Assembly (NCBI GenBank): GCA_005798555.1
Contig: SYJA01000036.1
Span: forward strand, 1-58,981
Reading direction: 5' to 3'
Source of the DNA: Actinomycetota bacterium
Lineage (GTDB): Bacteria; Actinomycetota; Actinomycetes; S36-B12
Length of the DNA stretch: 58,981 nucleotides
Each line of letters opens with the position of its first letter. The stretch's first letter is position 1. Below, one piece after another: positions 42,535 through 52,154 of the stretch. The notes below the pieces were generated by a model. The model searched no databases. It saw only the letters and a list, made by a program, of their open reading frames with translations, and was not told where the DNA came from. A program made the position numbers and the translations under genes.

Positions 42535-43497
42535 GTGCCCGCTGTCAGCGTTGCCGATGTTCTGGTGCTGCCACGGATCAGCGAACCCGATGCGACCGCG
42601 GTGGTGCGTCCGGTTAATCAAGTGGTGACCGCACTGGCCACTTTCGAGGGCGAAGGGTTTCCGGTGCGCCGGCCATTTCCTGGCCGCATGTCACTTCGAC
42701 AGTCCGATCCATTCTTGCTGCTCGATCAAATGGGGGCGGTCGAATGGGGCGCCGGTGAGCCAAAGGGCACTCCCTGGCACCCGCATCGCGGATTTGAAAC
42801 CGTTACTTACATCATTGATGGCGCATTTGAGCACCAAGACACCGCCGGCGGTGGTGGCCTGATCGCCGACGGCGCGACCCAGTGGATGACCGCTGGCTCG
42901 GGTCTGCTGCATATTGAAACCCCGCCGGAAGCCTTGGTTAGTTCCGGTGGTCTCTTTCATGGGGTGCAGTTGTGGGTAAATTTGCCGGCCGCATTGAAGA
43001 TGACCGCGCCGAGATATCAAGATATTTCTGCGTCCTCGGTAACTTTGGCGGCAAGCCACGACGGCGGCGCATTGGTTCGCATTATTGCCGGCGAGCTCGG
43101 CGGGATTAGCGGGCCGGGCATCACCTGGACGCCGATAACTTATGCCCATGCAACGGTGCAGCCGGGGGCCAAGGTCACGCTGCCATGGAACCGAAGCTTT
43201 AATGCAATGGTCTACGCACTCTCTGGCCGAGGATCTGCCAGCGACGAAAACGTGGCTTTTGGTGAAGGCCAATTAGTGGACTTCGGTGCAGGTGATGCGA
43301 TCGCTTTCGCAGCCGATGCCAAACAGGATTCAAAATCCCCGACCCTTGAGGTGTTAATACTCGGCGGTAAGCCCATTGGTGAGCCGATCGCGCACCACGG
43401 CCCATTTGTGATGAACACCAAAGACGAGATAGTTACCGCTATGGAAGACTTCCAAGCGGGCCGGATGGGGCAGATCCCGGCGACCGCACGTCGCTAG
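42535..43497 (+). CDS. Pirin family protein
   Basis: 320 residues, bicupin. The N-terminal metal site is in WHPHRGFETVTYIIDG and EHQDT, giving the His3-Glu set of pirins; HGVQLWVNLP follows and the C-terminal cupin is degenerate. Pirins act as quercetinase-like dioxygenases or as redox-sensitive cofactors. GTG 42535 is preferred to ATG 42529 because GGAGG at 42522-42526 lies 8 nt from the former and only 2 nt from the latter. Likely controlled by the palindrome at 42501-42518. The next gene follows in the same direction after 29 nt. Confidence 0.9.
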   Translation: MPAVSVADVLVLPRISEPDATAVVRPVNQVVTALATFEGEGFPVRRPFPGRMSLRQSDPFLLLDQMGAVEWGAGEPKGTPWHPHRGFETVTYIIDGAFEHQDTAGGGGLIADGATQWMTAGSGLLHIETPPEALVSSGGLFHGVQLWVNLPAALKMTAPRYQDISASSVTLAASHDGGALVRIIAGELGGISGPGITWTPITYAHATVQPGAKVTLPWNRSFNAMVYALSGRGSASDENVAFGEGQLVDFGAGDAIAFAADAKQDSKSPTLEVLILGGKPIGEPIAHHGPFVMNTKDEIVTAMEDFQAGRMGQIPATARR

Positions 43498-43526
43498 GTA
43501 AAGCCGACTTTTACGAAGGGGACGTC

Positions 43527-44747
43527 ATGAACACCCGCCGGTTACCCAGGTGGCGTGAAATAAGGCCCCTGCTTGGCACCGAAAACCCATTCACGAATCG
43601 ACGGGCACCCGCTCTGGCGCGGGCGGCGGATATCTGGGATCTGCGCGCATTGGCCAGGCAGCATACGCCGGCGGCTGTTTTCGACTACACCGACGGCGCC
43701 GCAGGTGCCGAGTTAGCCCTGACCCGGGCCCGCGAGGTTTTCAACCGGCTCGAGTTTGAACCAAGGGTGCTGCGCGATGTTGCAGGTGTTGACACCAGGA
43801 CCGAAATCCTAGGTGTGAGCAGTGCGCTGCCCCTCATCATGGCTCCGACAGGTTTCACCCGGATGATGCACCACGCTGGTGAGCCGGCGGTGGCCGCGGT
43901 GGCCGCAGGCATCGGCATCCCGTACTGCCTTTCCACCCTTGGTACGACCTCCATCGAGGATTTGGCGAGCGCGGTCCCAAGTGCACGACGGTGGTTTCAA
44001 ATCTATCTAATGCGCGACCGAAGCCTGCGCACAGGTTTGCTCGAACGGGCGGCGGCTGGCGGCTACGACACCTTGATGCTCACGGTGGACGCTCCGGTAG
44101 CAGGGATACGTAATCGCGATATCCGAAACGGCTTAAGCGTCCCACCAAGGCTCTCGCTGTCGACACTGGTCAATATGTCTCGGTACCCGAGTTGGTGGTT
44201 CAACGTGCTGACCACCGAGCCACTGGAGTTTGCAACGTTCAGAAGTTCCGAGGGCACGGTCGCCGACCTAATGAACAAAGTATTTGACCCATCGTTGACG
44301 CCGGCCGATGTCACTTGGGCCCGCGAGACTTGGCCTGGCAAACTCGTCGTCAAGGGAGTTCAGTCGGTTGCTGATGCGAAATTGCTAGCTGACCTGGGGG
44401 TTGACGGCATTGTCCTTTCGAATCACGGCGGCCGACAACTAGATCGAGCCCCGGTGCCACTTGAGCAACTCCCACAAGTAAAGGCGGCGGTCGGTGGGCA
44501 TATCGCTGTTTTCATTGACGGTGGTGTGCTAACGGGTGGCGACGTGGTTGCGGCGGTGGCACTCGGAGCCGATGCGGTGCTTATTGGCCGCGCGTATCTT
44601 TATGGATTGATGGCTGGCGGGCAGGCCGGCGTGCAGCGTGCCATTGACATCCTGCATCAAGATATTCGCACGACGATGGCGCTGTTTGGCGCGCGCACTA
44701 TCAGTGAATTAGATCCGGAGAGCGTCAGGATACGCAGCTCAAATTAG
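43527..44747 (+). CDS. lldD: FMN-dependent alpha-hydroxyacid dehydrogenase (L-lactate dehydrogenase-like)
   Basis: 406 residues. FMN-binding TIM barrel: FDYTDGAAGAE, MAPTGFTRMMHHAGE, FQIYLMRDR, LMLTVDAPVAG, the active-site SNHGGRQLDRAP with catalytic His, and FIDGGVLTGGDVVAAVALGADAVLIGR. Matches LldD-type enzymes oxidising L-lactate to pyruvate at the membrane; other 2-hydroxyacids are possible and mycofactocin MftD is a relative. Preceded by GAAGGGGA. Directionally grouped with pirin. Confidence 0.87.
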   Translation: MNTRRLPRWREIRPLLGTENPFTNRRAPALARAADIWDLRALARQHTPAAVFDYTDGAAGAELALTRAREVFNRLEFEPRVLRDVAGVDTRTEILGVSSALPLIMAPTGFTRMMHHAGEPAVAAVAAGIGIPYCLSTLGTTSIEDLASAVPSARRWFQIYLMRDRSLRTGLLERAAAGGYDTLMLTVDAPVAGIRNRDIRNGLSVPPRLSLSTLVNMSRYPSWWFNVLTTEPLEFATFRSSEGTVADLMNKVFDPSLTPADVTWARETWPGKLVVKGVQSVADAKLLADLGVDGIVLSNHGGRQLDRAPVPLEQLPQVKAAVGGHIAVFIDGGVLTGGDVVAAVALGADAVLIGRAYLYGLMAGGQAGVQRAIDILHQDIRTTMALFGARTISELDPESVRIRSSN

Positions 44748-44756
44748 GGTGCTGCT

Positions 44757-44951
44757 TTAACTTGATCCGCTCTTGCGTCGGTGCTCGCGCTTGCCCCCGG
44801 CTCTACTTGATGCGTCCTTGACGCCGCCGGTGTCGGCATCGTGACTGGTGCCCAAGTGACCGCCCTTCTTGTTCTTGGCCTCAAGGGCTGCGCGGAACCG
44901 CTCCTTAGGGTCATTTGGGTCAGCGGCGGGGGGGTTCTTGGGGGATGCCAT
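44757..44951 (-). CDS. DUF5302 small basic protein
   Basis: 64 residues, charged and probably disordered: DPKERFRAALEAKNKK followed by a Gly/Ser/Lys tail ending RRKSGSS. The FRAALEAK core and the C-terminal FRRKS-like end are typical of DUF5302, found across actinobacteria. No function known. Convergent with lldD, 9 nt apart. Confidence 0.75.
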   Translation of the reverse strand: MASPKNPPAADPNDPKERFRAALEAKNKKGGHLGTSHDADTGGVKDASSRAGGKREHRRKSGSS

Positions 44952-45013
44952 GGATCAATTCTTGCACTCGATAAAAAGACGAATGTCATGGGTGCCCGTG
45001 GTTGAATAGCAAG

Positions 45014-45517
45014 ATGCGAATCACCAAGGTGCTACTTGGGGTTTTTGTGCTTACGGTGGCCACCACAGGGTGCCAGTCGGCGGCGGGCCCAGTGGCCAGC
45101 GTGTTACCCGCTGATGCGACAGTTATCTACAAATTCAACGATGCCTCGGTACCGCCGGCTTACCACCGCAGTTTCGAGTTGACGATAACCGCAGCGCGGG
45201 CGCGGTTAGTTGTGGATAGCTACGGTGACGTCCTCGCCGACGAGGAGGTAAGTGGGGTTGATGAGGTGGGCGACGCTTGGGCGAAACTAGTTGAAAACTA
45301 CGCGCAGGTCACCGCCATTTCAGTCGCAAAATCGGAGGCGGGATGTGTTGGCGGTACCAGTCGATCACTTGAGATAACTCAAGGGGAGGTGGTGCTCAAG
45401 GATATCTTCCTCGATGATTGCGCGGGGGTCAATGAAGTTGTAACGGCCGAGCTGGCCAATTGGATTGCGCCGGCGCAGCAACTCTTCCCCGCGATTGATG
45501 TGCTGGCGCCAAGTTGA
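45014..45517 (+). CDS. Putative lipoprotein, unknown function
   Basis: 167 residues from ATG 45014. A lipoprotein signal peptide: basic MRITK, hydrophobic VLLGVFVLTVATT, lipobox ending at GC. The mature part has two further cysteines (GCVGGTS and DDCAG) that could pair, and an ELTITAARARLVVDSYGD beta pattern. No family recognised. A TTGAAT box lies 6 nt upstream of the ATG. It precedes tgt on the same strand. Confidence 0.7.
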   Translation: MRITKVLLGVFVLTVATTGCQSAAGPVASVLPADATVIYKFNDASVPPAYHRSFELTITAARARLVVDSYGDVLADEEVSGVDEVGDAWAKLVENYAQVTAISVAKSEAGCVGGTSRSLEITQGEVVLKDIFLDDCAGVNEVVTAELANWIAPAQQLFPAIDVLAPS

Positions 45518-45541
45518 TGGGGCGCATTTATGTTCGTCTGA

Positions 45542-46786
<1,245 letters not shown>

Positions 46787-46798
46787 GACTGCGCGAGA

Positions 46799-47464
46799 TC
46801 AGTAGGTGGGCTCGTGCTTTTTGACCGCGGCTATAACCCGATAGGTGATGGGTAGCAGGACGACTTCGAGAAGAGTCTTATAGAGGTATCCAACGATCAC
46901 GTAGTTGAGGAACTCACCGCCGGTGATGATCCCGTAGAACGCAATTGTGCAAAAGACGACGGTGTCGGCGAACTCCCCAACCACCGTCGATCCAATAAGG
47001 CGCAGCCAGAGCGCCTTTTCTTGGGTGCGTTCCTTGATCTTTACCAAGATGTAGGCGTTCACTAGTTGCCCAACCAGGTATCCGCAGATGCTGGCCAGCA
47101 CGATCCTTGGGACAAAACCCAAGACGGCTTCAAATGCATCCTGATTCTCATAGCCATTGGCCGGTGGCGAGATCTGAACCAACCAAAAAGTCAAGGCAGC
47201 TAGCACCGCCAGCGCGAAGCCTAGGTATATCGCCTTGCGGGCTGCTTTGAGTCCGTAGACTTCACTCAGGACGTCGCCGGTGATGTAGACGAGCGGGAAC
47301 AAGAAGGCGCCGCCATCGGTGATGATCGGGCCGAACTCGATTAGTTTGGTGGCACCGATATTCGAAATTAGCAGCAGTCCGCAGAAGACCGCTACTACGA
47401 CGGGGTAATAGCCCGTGGTCACCGTGGCAAAGTGGGCAGTGGTGCGATTGTTGCTCATCGTCAT
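46799..47464 (-). CDS. Queuosine-precursor transporter (YhhQ/VUT family)
   Basis: 221 residues from ATG 47464 (ATG 47458 possible). Six or so membrane segments; SNIGATKLIEFG, DGGAFLFPLVYITGDVLSEVYGLKAARKAI and LVGSTVVGEFADTVVFCTIAF-like stretch (GSTVVGEFADTVVF) are the family hallmarks. Members import preQ0, preQ1 or queuine. Its placement tail-to-tail with tgt, 12 nt apart, supports a salvage pair. Downstream of the SMR gene, with 4 nt between, on the same strand. Confidence 0.88.
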   Translation of the reverse strand: MTMSNNRTTAHFATVTTGYYPVVVAVFCGLLLISNIGATKLIEFGPIITDGGAFLFPLVYITGDVLSEVYGLKAARKAIYLGFALAVLAALTFWLVQISPPANGYENQDAFEAVLGFVPRIVLASICGYLVGQLVNAYILVKIKERTQEKALWLRLIGSTVVGEFADTVVFCTIAFYGIITGGEFLNYVIVGYLYKTLLEVVLLPITYRVIAAVKKHEPTY

Positions 47465-47468
47465 TGGC

Positions 47469-47792
47469 TCACTTGGTGACGCTGCCCCATTGCATGATGA
47501 CGATGCCAGCGATGACGATGCCCATGCCACCGATGGACAGCGGGCTCATTTTTTCCCCAAAGATCAGCCAGCCGCCAAGCGCGGCTCCGACTGTGCCGAG
47601 GGCTGACCAGGTGGCGTATGTCGGTCCGACCCCGAGGCTCTTTAGGGTCTGGGCCAACAAAGTGAAGGCGAGACCGTAGCCAATTACCACGACCACCGAG
47701 GGCCAAAGGCGAGTGAAGCCATCACTGGCCTTGAGTGCCAGGGTGCCGACCACCTCGCTGGTGATCGCGAGCAGAAGGAGCAGATAAGGCAT
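47469..47792 (-). CDS. SMR-family multidrug efflux / guanidinium-type transporter
   Basis: 107 residues, four transmembrane helices. The essential glutamate is E13 in LLLAITSEVVGTLALK; YATWSALGTVGAALGGWLIFGE is the conserved third-helix block. Proton-coupled export of cationic compounds. Could be EmrE/QacE type or the guanidinium exporter Gdx; no guanidine riboswitch is seen upstream. AGGGGA precedes the ATG. Confidence 0.88.
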   Translation of the reverse strand: MPYLLLLLAITSEVVGTLALKASDGFTRLWPSVVVVIGYGLAFTLLAQTLKSLGVGPTYATWSALGTVGAALGGWLIFGEKMSPLSIGGMGIVIAGIVIMQWGSVTK

Positions 47793-47825
47793 GTCTTGGT
47801 CCCCTATTCCCGCAATTTTTTATCG

Positions 47826-47898
47826 TGCCCCCGGCAGGATTCGAACCTGCGACCGTCGGTACCGGAAACCGGCGCTCTATCCCCTGAGCTACGGAGGC
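47826..47898 (-). tRNA. tRNA-Arg (anticodon CCG)
   Basis: 73 nt. Acceptor GCCTCCG pairs with CGGGGGC; D arm GCTC/GAGC; anticodon loop TTCCGGT gives CCG at 47863-47865; T arm GCAGG-TTCGAAT-CCTGC. The 3' CCA is not encoded. There is one non-pair at the top of the anticodon stem (C-A). Confidence 0.95.
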
Positions 47899-47973
47899 GC
47901 AGAGCGACTTCGCTCAACGGCACATTGTGCCGCAACTGCGGTGAGCGCAGCTGGTGGGGTACTTCGGGTAATC

Positions 47974-48942
47974 TCAGGAGAGATTCTGGGTGTCCAACCC
48001 AGTATGGCCATCCCCGGCATCGTCATATGACCGTGGGTCTTCGAGGGGCTCGAGGTGCGTCTGAATATTGGCCCCCGGGAGGGTGGCCGCTATTGCGGCC
48101 TCGACCCGCTCGACTAGATCGTGCCCTTGGGTGATTGTCCAGGCACCTGGAACAAGAACATGCATGGAGACAAATCGCTGCTGCCCAGATTCGCGGGTCT
48201 GAAGCGCGTGGAACGCCAATTGCCCACCTGGGTATTCGGCGAGAAATGAGTCGAGTACGGATACGACGCGCGCCTCATCGCTTGCGCCCAAAGCCCGGTC
48301 CATCAGCCCATGCAATGAACTGCGGATTAATCCGAAACCAGCCCACAAGATATTCAGGCCGACGGCGATCGCAACAATTGAGTCCAGCGGCAGCCAGCCG
48401 GTCAGCGCAACAAGGCCAACACCTATGACAACGCCAACGGATGTCCAGACATCGGTCAGCAGGTGCTTGCCATCGGCGACCAGGGTCAGCGATCGGTGGG
48501 CGCGTCCGGCACGCAAGATCAGCAGTCCAACGGCAGCATTGATCGCGGTCGCTAGCACCGTGATTAAAAGTCCAACCCCTAGTGCTTCCAACGGCTGCGG
48601 GTGCAGCAGTCGGTCTATGGCCGAAAAAACGATGACGATGGCGGCAGCGAAGATCATTAGTCCTTCGATTCCGGCAGAGAGGTACTCCACTTTGCCGTGG
48701 CCGAAGTGGTGGGTGCGATCAGCGGGACGGGCGGCGATGATCAATGCGATCAGCGCGATGATCGCGGCGGCCAGATTTACGACGGATTCCAGTGCGTCAG
48801 AAAGCAGGCCCACCGAACCGGTCAACAAGTAGGCCCAGTACTTGAGGGAAATAGTCGCCACCGCGGCCGCGATGGATAACCAAGCCCACCGAAGCAGTGC
48901 GGGGGACCGGTCGCCGCGTGCGGTTAGGGCGCCCATGCTCAC
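47974..48942 (-). CDS. Cation diffusion facilitator transporter
   Basis: 322 residues, six predicted membrane helices followed by a cytoplasmic metal-binding domain. Metal sites: GLLSDALESVVN in helix 2 and DGKHLLTDVWTS in helix 5 (HxxxD), fitting zinc/divalent-metal/H+ exchange. A His-rich THHFGHGKVEY loop is present, and the C-terminal domain begins near GLMDRALGASDEARV. The start could be GTG 48942 or ATG 48936. Divergent from the BrkB-like gene. Confidence 0.88.
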   Translation of the reverse strand: MSMGALTARGDRSPALLRWAWLSIAAAVATISLKYWAYLLTGSVGLLSDALESVVNLAAAIIALIALIIAARPADRTHHFGHGKVEYLSAGIEGLMIFAAAIVIVFSAIDRLLHPQPLEALGVGLLITVLATAINAAVGLLILRAGRAHRSLTLVADGKHLLTDVWTSVGVVIGVGLVALTGWLPLDSIVAIAVGLNILWAGFGLIRSSLHGLMDRALGASDEARVVSVLDSFLAEYPGGQLAFHALQTRESGQQRFVSMHVLVPGAWTITQGHDLVERVEAAIAATLPGANIQTHLEPLEDPRSYDDAGDGHTGLDTQNLS

Positions 48943-49021
48943 GCGAGCATCATGTCAGAGTATTGGAGCCGGTCCGGTAAGAGTTTTGGTCCCCAGCAGG
49001 CGCAAGTGCAAAGATGGGTTG

Positions 49022-49870
49022 GTGCACCCAGGGGTAACCGCGGTAGTCGTCCCCCTCAAGGACCTGGGCGAACGATTCACCGAACACCGCAATTCCCTAG
49101 CCGCTGGCGGCTTGGCCTACTTCTTGGCACTTGCGGTAGCACCGGCAGCGATCGTGATTGGTGCTCTAACGGGGCTCGTCCTTGGCCCAGATCAGGTGCG
49201 CTCGGCCATTAATGGGATGTCGGAGAATGACCCGCTTCAAGTCCAGGCACTTAAGCCATTAACTGATTCTTTGGTGGCGGCCACCGAGCATGCTTCGGTC
49301 AGTGGTGTGACCGTTACCTCGCTGGTTGGTTTGGTTGTGGCCATCTACGCCGCTTCTAAAGTGGTTTACGGGCTTCGGCTGGCGCTCGATGGAGTATTCG
49401 AAACAGTTCCAAAACGCCGCGGATTGGTCGGTCGAATTACCGCAACAGTGATCACTTTGATCGGCATGAGTGTCTTGGTCGGCGCGTTGGTGGCCTTAAC
49501 GGTACTGCCGAGAGTCTTGACCTGGCTGGGCTTTGATCAGGTGCGCATCTTTTCCGGGGTCGGCGTGGTGGACTGGATAATTGGTGCGCTTCTTATCTGG
49601 TTGGCGACCAGGTGGGTGCTGCGCCGTGCACCAAATAATCCAGAGCCGATCCCCTGGTGGGGGCTGGGCCCAATCCTCACCACACTTTGGTTGCTTTTGG
49701 TAAGTGCTGGCCTAGGTGCTTATGCGAGCTTCTCAACAACCCTCGGGTCGGCAATCGCGGTATTCGGTGGCGTGGTGGTTTTCCTGCTGTGGTGCTACCT
49801 GGGTTTCCTCGGCTTGTTACTTGGCGCCGAAGTCGAGGCCCTGCGGCAACGCGCCTCGGCAAAAGAATAG
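49022..49870 (+). CDS. YihY/BrkB family membrane protein
   Basis: 282 residues with about six hydrophobic segments: SLAAGGLAYFLALAVAPAAIVIGAL near the N terminus, KVVYGLRLALDGVFETVPKRRGL as the family's signature, GAVVFLLWCYLGFLGLLLGAEVEALRQR-type end (VVFLLWCYLGFLGLLLGAEVEA). These were once annotated as RNase BN; function is unclear. The frame extends upstream to 48842 over the CDF gene; GTG 49022 (or TTG 49019) gives the family's N terminus but has no clear Shine-Dalgarno. Confidence 0.82.
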   Translation: MHPGVTAVVVPLKDLGERFTEHRNSLAAGGLAYFLALAVAPAAIVIGALTGLVLGPDQVRSAINGMSENDPLQVQALKPLTDSLVAATEHASVSGVTVTSLVGLVVAIYAASKVVYGLRLALDGVFETVPKRRGLVGRITATVITLIGMSVLVGALVALTVLPRVLTWLGFDQVRIFSGVGVVDWIIGALLIWLATRWVLRRAPNNPEPIPWWGLGPILTTLWLLLVSAGLGAYASFSTTLGSAIAVFGGVVVFLLWCYLGFLGLLLGAEVEALRQRASAKE

Positions 49871-49984
49871 TTTGGCATAACTGTGACAATTGTGACGAGG
49901 AATGATTTGTGTTGCGAACCCTGACGGGTTGCTTACAAAACTCACCGAATTCGATGTTTGACTTGCGCGGGATCGAGGTACATC

Positions 49985-50061
49985 ACTAAATGTCACTACC
50001 GAATCGGGGGATTAGGCAGTGACACAAGTGAAGGGCCCCGCCAATCGGCGGGGCCCTTCAC
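49985..50061 (+). ncRNA. Possible small RNA upstream of a strong hairpin
   Basis: After the BrkB-like stop lies a TTGACT (49958-49963) with a weak TACATC -10 candidate, then a TGTCACT/AGTGACA stem (49991-49997 with 50018-50024) and a 15-bp hairpin (50028-50061). This could be a short transcript of about 75 nt. The spacer is shorter than normal, so it is only a candidate. Confidence 0.25.
50028..50061. terminator. 15-bp hairpin between convergent transcripts
   Basis: Perfect GC-rich stem 50028-50042 / 50047-50061 with a 4-nt loop, 15 nt beyond the cold-shock gene stop. No strong T run on either side; probably ends cspA and transcripts from the left. Confidence 0.7.
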
Positions 50062-50076
50062 GTAAAGAAGTAGCAA

Positions 50077-50280
50077 TTAGCCAATGGTAACTTTGTCGGC
50101 CTGCGGGCCCTTGGGGCCCTGAACGATCTCGAACTCCACTGCCTGATTCTCTTCCAGTGAACGGTAGCCGTCCGACTGGATTGACGAGTAGTGGACGAAA
50201 ACGTCCGGTCCGCCGTCGGCCTGAGCAATAAAGCCGTAGCCTTTCTCAGCGTTGAACCACTTCACGGTGCCTTGAGCCAT
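50077..50280 (-). CDS. cspA: Cold shock protein (CspA family)
   Basis: 67 residues. RNP1 KGYGFIAQ and RNP2 VFVHYSSI, with WFNAEKG, define the cold-shock OB fold; binds single-stranded RNA and DNA as an RNA chaperone. ATG 50280 gives the standard start [14 protein letters not shown] lies upstream. A long leader with an 8-bp hairpin precedes it, as is usual for cold-shock genes. Confidence 0.95.
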   Translation of the reverse strand: MAQGTVKWFNAEKGYGFIAQADGGPDVFVHYSSIQSDGYRSLEENQAVEFEIVQGPKGPQADKVTIG

Positions 50281-50307
50281 GGTGCACATTCTCCTTGCGC
50301 GGAACGT

Positions 50308-50331
50308 CGCGACGGACGGTCGCCCGTCGCG
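50308..50331 (-). promoter_or_regulatory. Hairpin in the cspA leader
   Basis: Arms CGCGACGG and CCGTCGCG with an 8-nt loop, 28-51 nt before the cspA start. A candidate temperature-sensitive leader structure. Confidence 0.4.
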
Positions 50332-50486
50332 TGGCCTAGCCGTTCAAACCTCGTCCCGGCATCTGTGCACGTGCCCAGAAATCCGACACCCACCGAGGTG
50401 GGCACTTTAGAACGGTGGTGCTGATCTGGCCTTGCCTAGGTGGAGCATAGCCCCCTGCCCAGTGATAGCAAGCAAAATGGAGTAGA

Positions 50487-50492
50487 TACCCT
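50487..50492 (+). promoter_or_regulatory. -10 element, leaderless argS-lysA
   Basis: TACCCT, 6 nt before GTG 50499. Confidence 0.45.
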
Positions 50493-50498
50493 CACGGA

Positions 50499-52154
50499 GT
50501 GAACCCAGAAGGCCTAGCCGCGAGTGTGCGTGCGGTGGTTGAATCCTGGGTCGCCGAGGCCGGATTAGGGATTGAAATCCCGGCGGAACTGAAGTTGGAA
50601 CGCCCGAAATCGCGTGACCACGGGGATTACGCGACAAATATTGCCTTGATGCTGGCGAAGCCGGCCCGCCTGGCGCCGGTGGTGATCGCGGCGTCGCTGG
50701 CCCCCAAAATCGCCCAAATCCCAGGGGTCGGAGCCGCCGAAATTGCCGGTCCGGGCTTCATCAATATCCGCCTTGACAGTGCCACCCTGGGGCAAACCGC
50801 CCAAAATATCGTCGAGGCGGGCTCGGCGTTTGGCACCGGTTCGGCCCTGGCCGGCCGGCGCATCAACGTTGAGTTCATCTCGGCGAACCCAACCGGCCCA
50901 CTGCACCTCGGGCACACCAGATGGGCTGCGGTTGGCGATGCCATCGCCCGGGTGCTTGCCGCGGCCGGAGCGCAGGTTTCGACCGAGTTCTACATCAATG
51001 ACCGTGGCGTGCAGATGGATAAGTTCGGCGCATCGGTCATGGCGGCGGCACATGGCGAGAAGACCCCCGAGGATGGGTATCAGGGCTCCTACATCCATGA
51101 CCTTGCTGCCGCAATCCTGATCGCACGCCCCAGGATCAAGGAGCTCCCGATCCCGGAGCAGTTCACCGCATTTCGGGAAGCGGCATACGCACTTCAACTA
51201 AAGCAACAGCAGCAAGTGCTGGAGCAGTTCCGCACCAATTTCGATTATTGGGCATCGGAGCGGGCCCTGCACGAGTCCAACGGGGTCGAGCACGCCTTGG
51301 AGCACTTGCGCGAAAAAGGCCATGTCTATGAACTTGACGGCGCAATCTGGTTACGTACTACCGATTTCGGCGACGACAAGGATCGAGTCTTAGTCAAGGC
51401 GGATGGTGAATACACCTACTTTGCTTCTGACACCGCCTACTACGTCAACAAGCGTGAGCGCGATTTTGACCTGTGTATTTACCTGCTCGGCGCCGATCAC
51501 CATGGCTATGTGAACAGGCTCCGCGCGGTTGCCGCTTGTAACGGTGATGAACTAGACCAAGTTGAAGTACTGATTGGTCAGTTGGTGAAAATCACCCGCG
51601 GGGGTGAAGAGGTAAAGCTCTCCAAGCGGGCCGGGAATATCGTCACCCTTGACGAACTTGTAGACGAAGTAGGAGTCGATGCGGCGCGCTACTCACTAAT
51701 TCGGTACCCAGTCGACTCCCCGCTGACCCTTGATCTTGAGATCATCACGCTTCGCACCAATGACAATCCGGTGTTCTACGTACAGTACGCGCACGCCCGC
51801 ATCGCCTCGGTATTGAGAAATGCAAAGGATTTGGGTATCGATTGGCGGAATCTGGGATTTGACGCTGCCCTGCTCTCGCACGCGCGGGAAAATGAACTCC
51901 TTGGCGCGTTAGCGGAGTTCCCGCGGGTGGTGGCTGGGGCCGCCGAACTGCGTGAACCCCATCGGGTAGCCAGATATCTGGAGGAGTTGGCCGCCGTCTA
52001 CCACCGGTTCTACGACAGCTGCCGGGTCCTGCCGCGCGGTGACGAGGATTTAGCCCCGGAGCACGTGGCCCGGTTGTGGCTGTGCGCCGCCACCCGTCAA
52101 ACGATTTTCAATGGCCTGCAGTTGCTCGGTGTCAGCGCACCTGATCGCATGTGA
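50499..52154 (+). CDS. argS: Arginyl-tRNA synthetase
   Basis: 551 residues, class I synthetase. N-terminal additional domain, HIGH motif as HLGH (136-139, in NPTGPLHLGHTR), KMSKS-type KLSKR (373-377), DALR anticodon-binding domain in the C terminus (YVQYAHARIASVLRN onward). First gene of the block that continues to rho; the stop overlaps lysA by 4 nt. The tRNA-Arg(CCG) gene lies about 2.6 kb upstream. Confidence 0.96.
   Translation: MNPEGLAASVRAVVESWVAEAGLGIEIPAELKLERPKSRDHGDYATNIALMLAKPARLAPVVIAASLAPKIAQIPGVGAAEIAGPGFINIRLDSATLGQTAQNIVEAGSAFGTGSALAGRRINVEFISANPTGPLHLGHTRWAAVGDAIARVLAAAGAQVSTEFYINDRGVQMDKFGASVMAAAHGEKTPEDGYQGSYIHDLAAAILIARPRIKELPIPEQFTAFREAAYALQLKQQQQVLEQFRTNFDYWASERALHESNGVEHALEHLREKGHVYELDGAIWLRTTDFGDDKDRVLVKADGEYTYFASDTAYYVNKRERDFDLCIYLLGADHHGYVNRLRAVAACNGDELDQVEVLIGQLVKITRGGEEVKLSKRAGNIVTLDELVDEVGVDAARYSLIRYPVDSPLTLDLEIITLRTNDNPVFYVQYAHARIASVLRNAKDLGIDWRNLGFDAALLSHARENELLGALAEFPRVVAGAAELREPHRVARYLEELAAVYHRFYDSCRVLPRGDEDLAPEHVARLWLCAATRQTIFNGLQLLGVSAPDRM

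Noticed and set aside
47791-48134. Small plus-strand frames near 47.8-48.1 kb
   Set aside because: They read through the tRNA-Arg gene on its antisense strand.
48842-49021. N-terminal extension of the BrkB-like protein
   Set aside because: It overlaps the start of the CDF gene on the other strand and has no family match.
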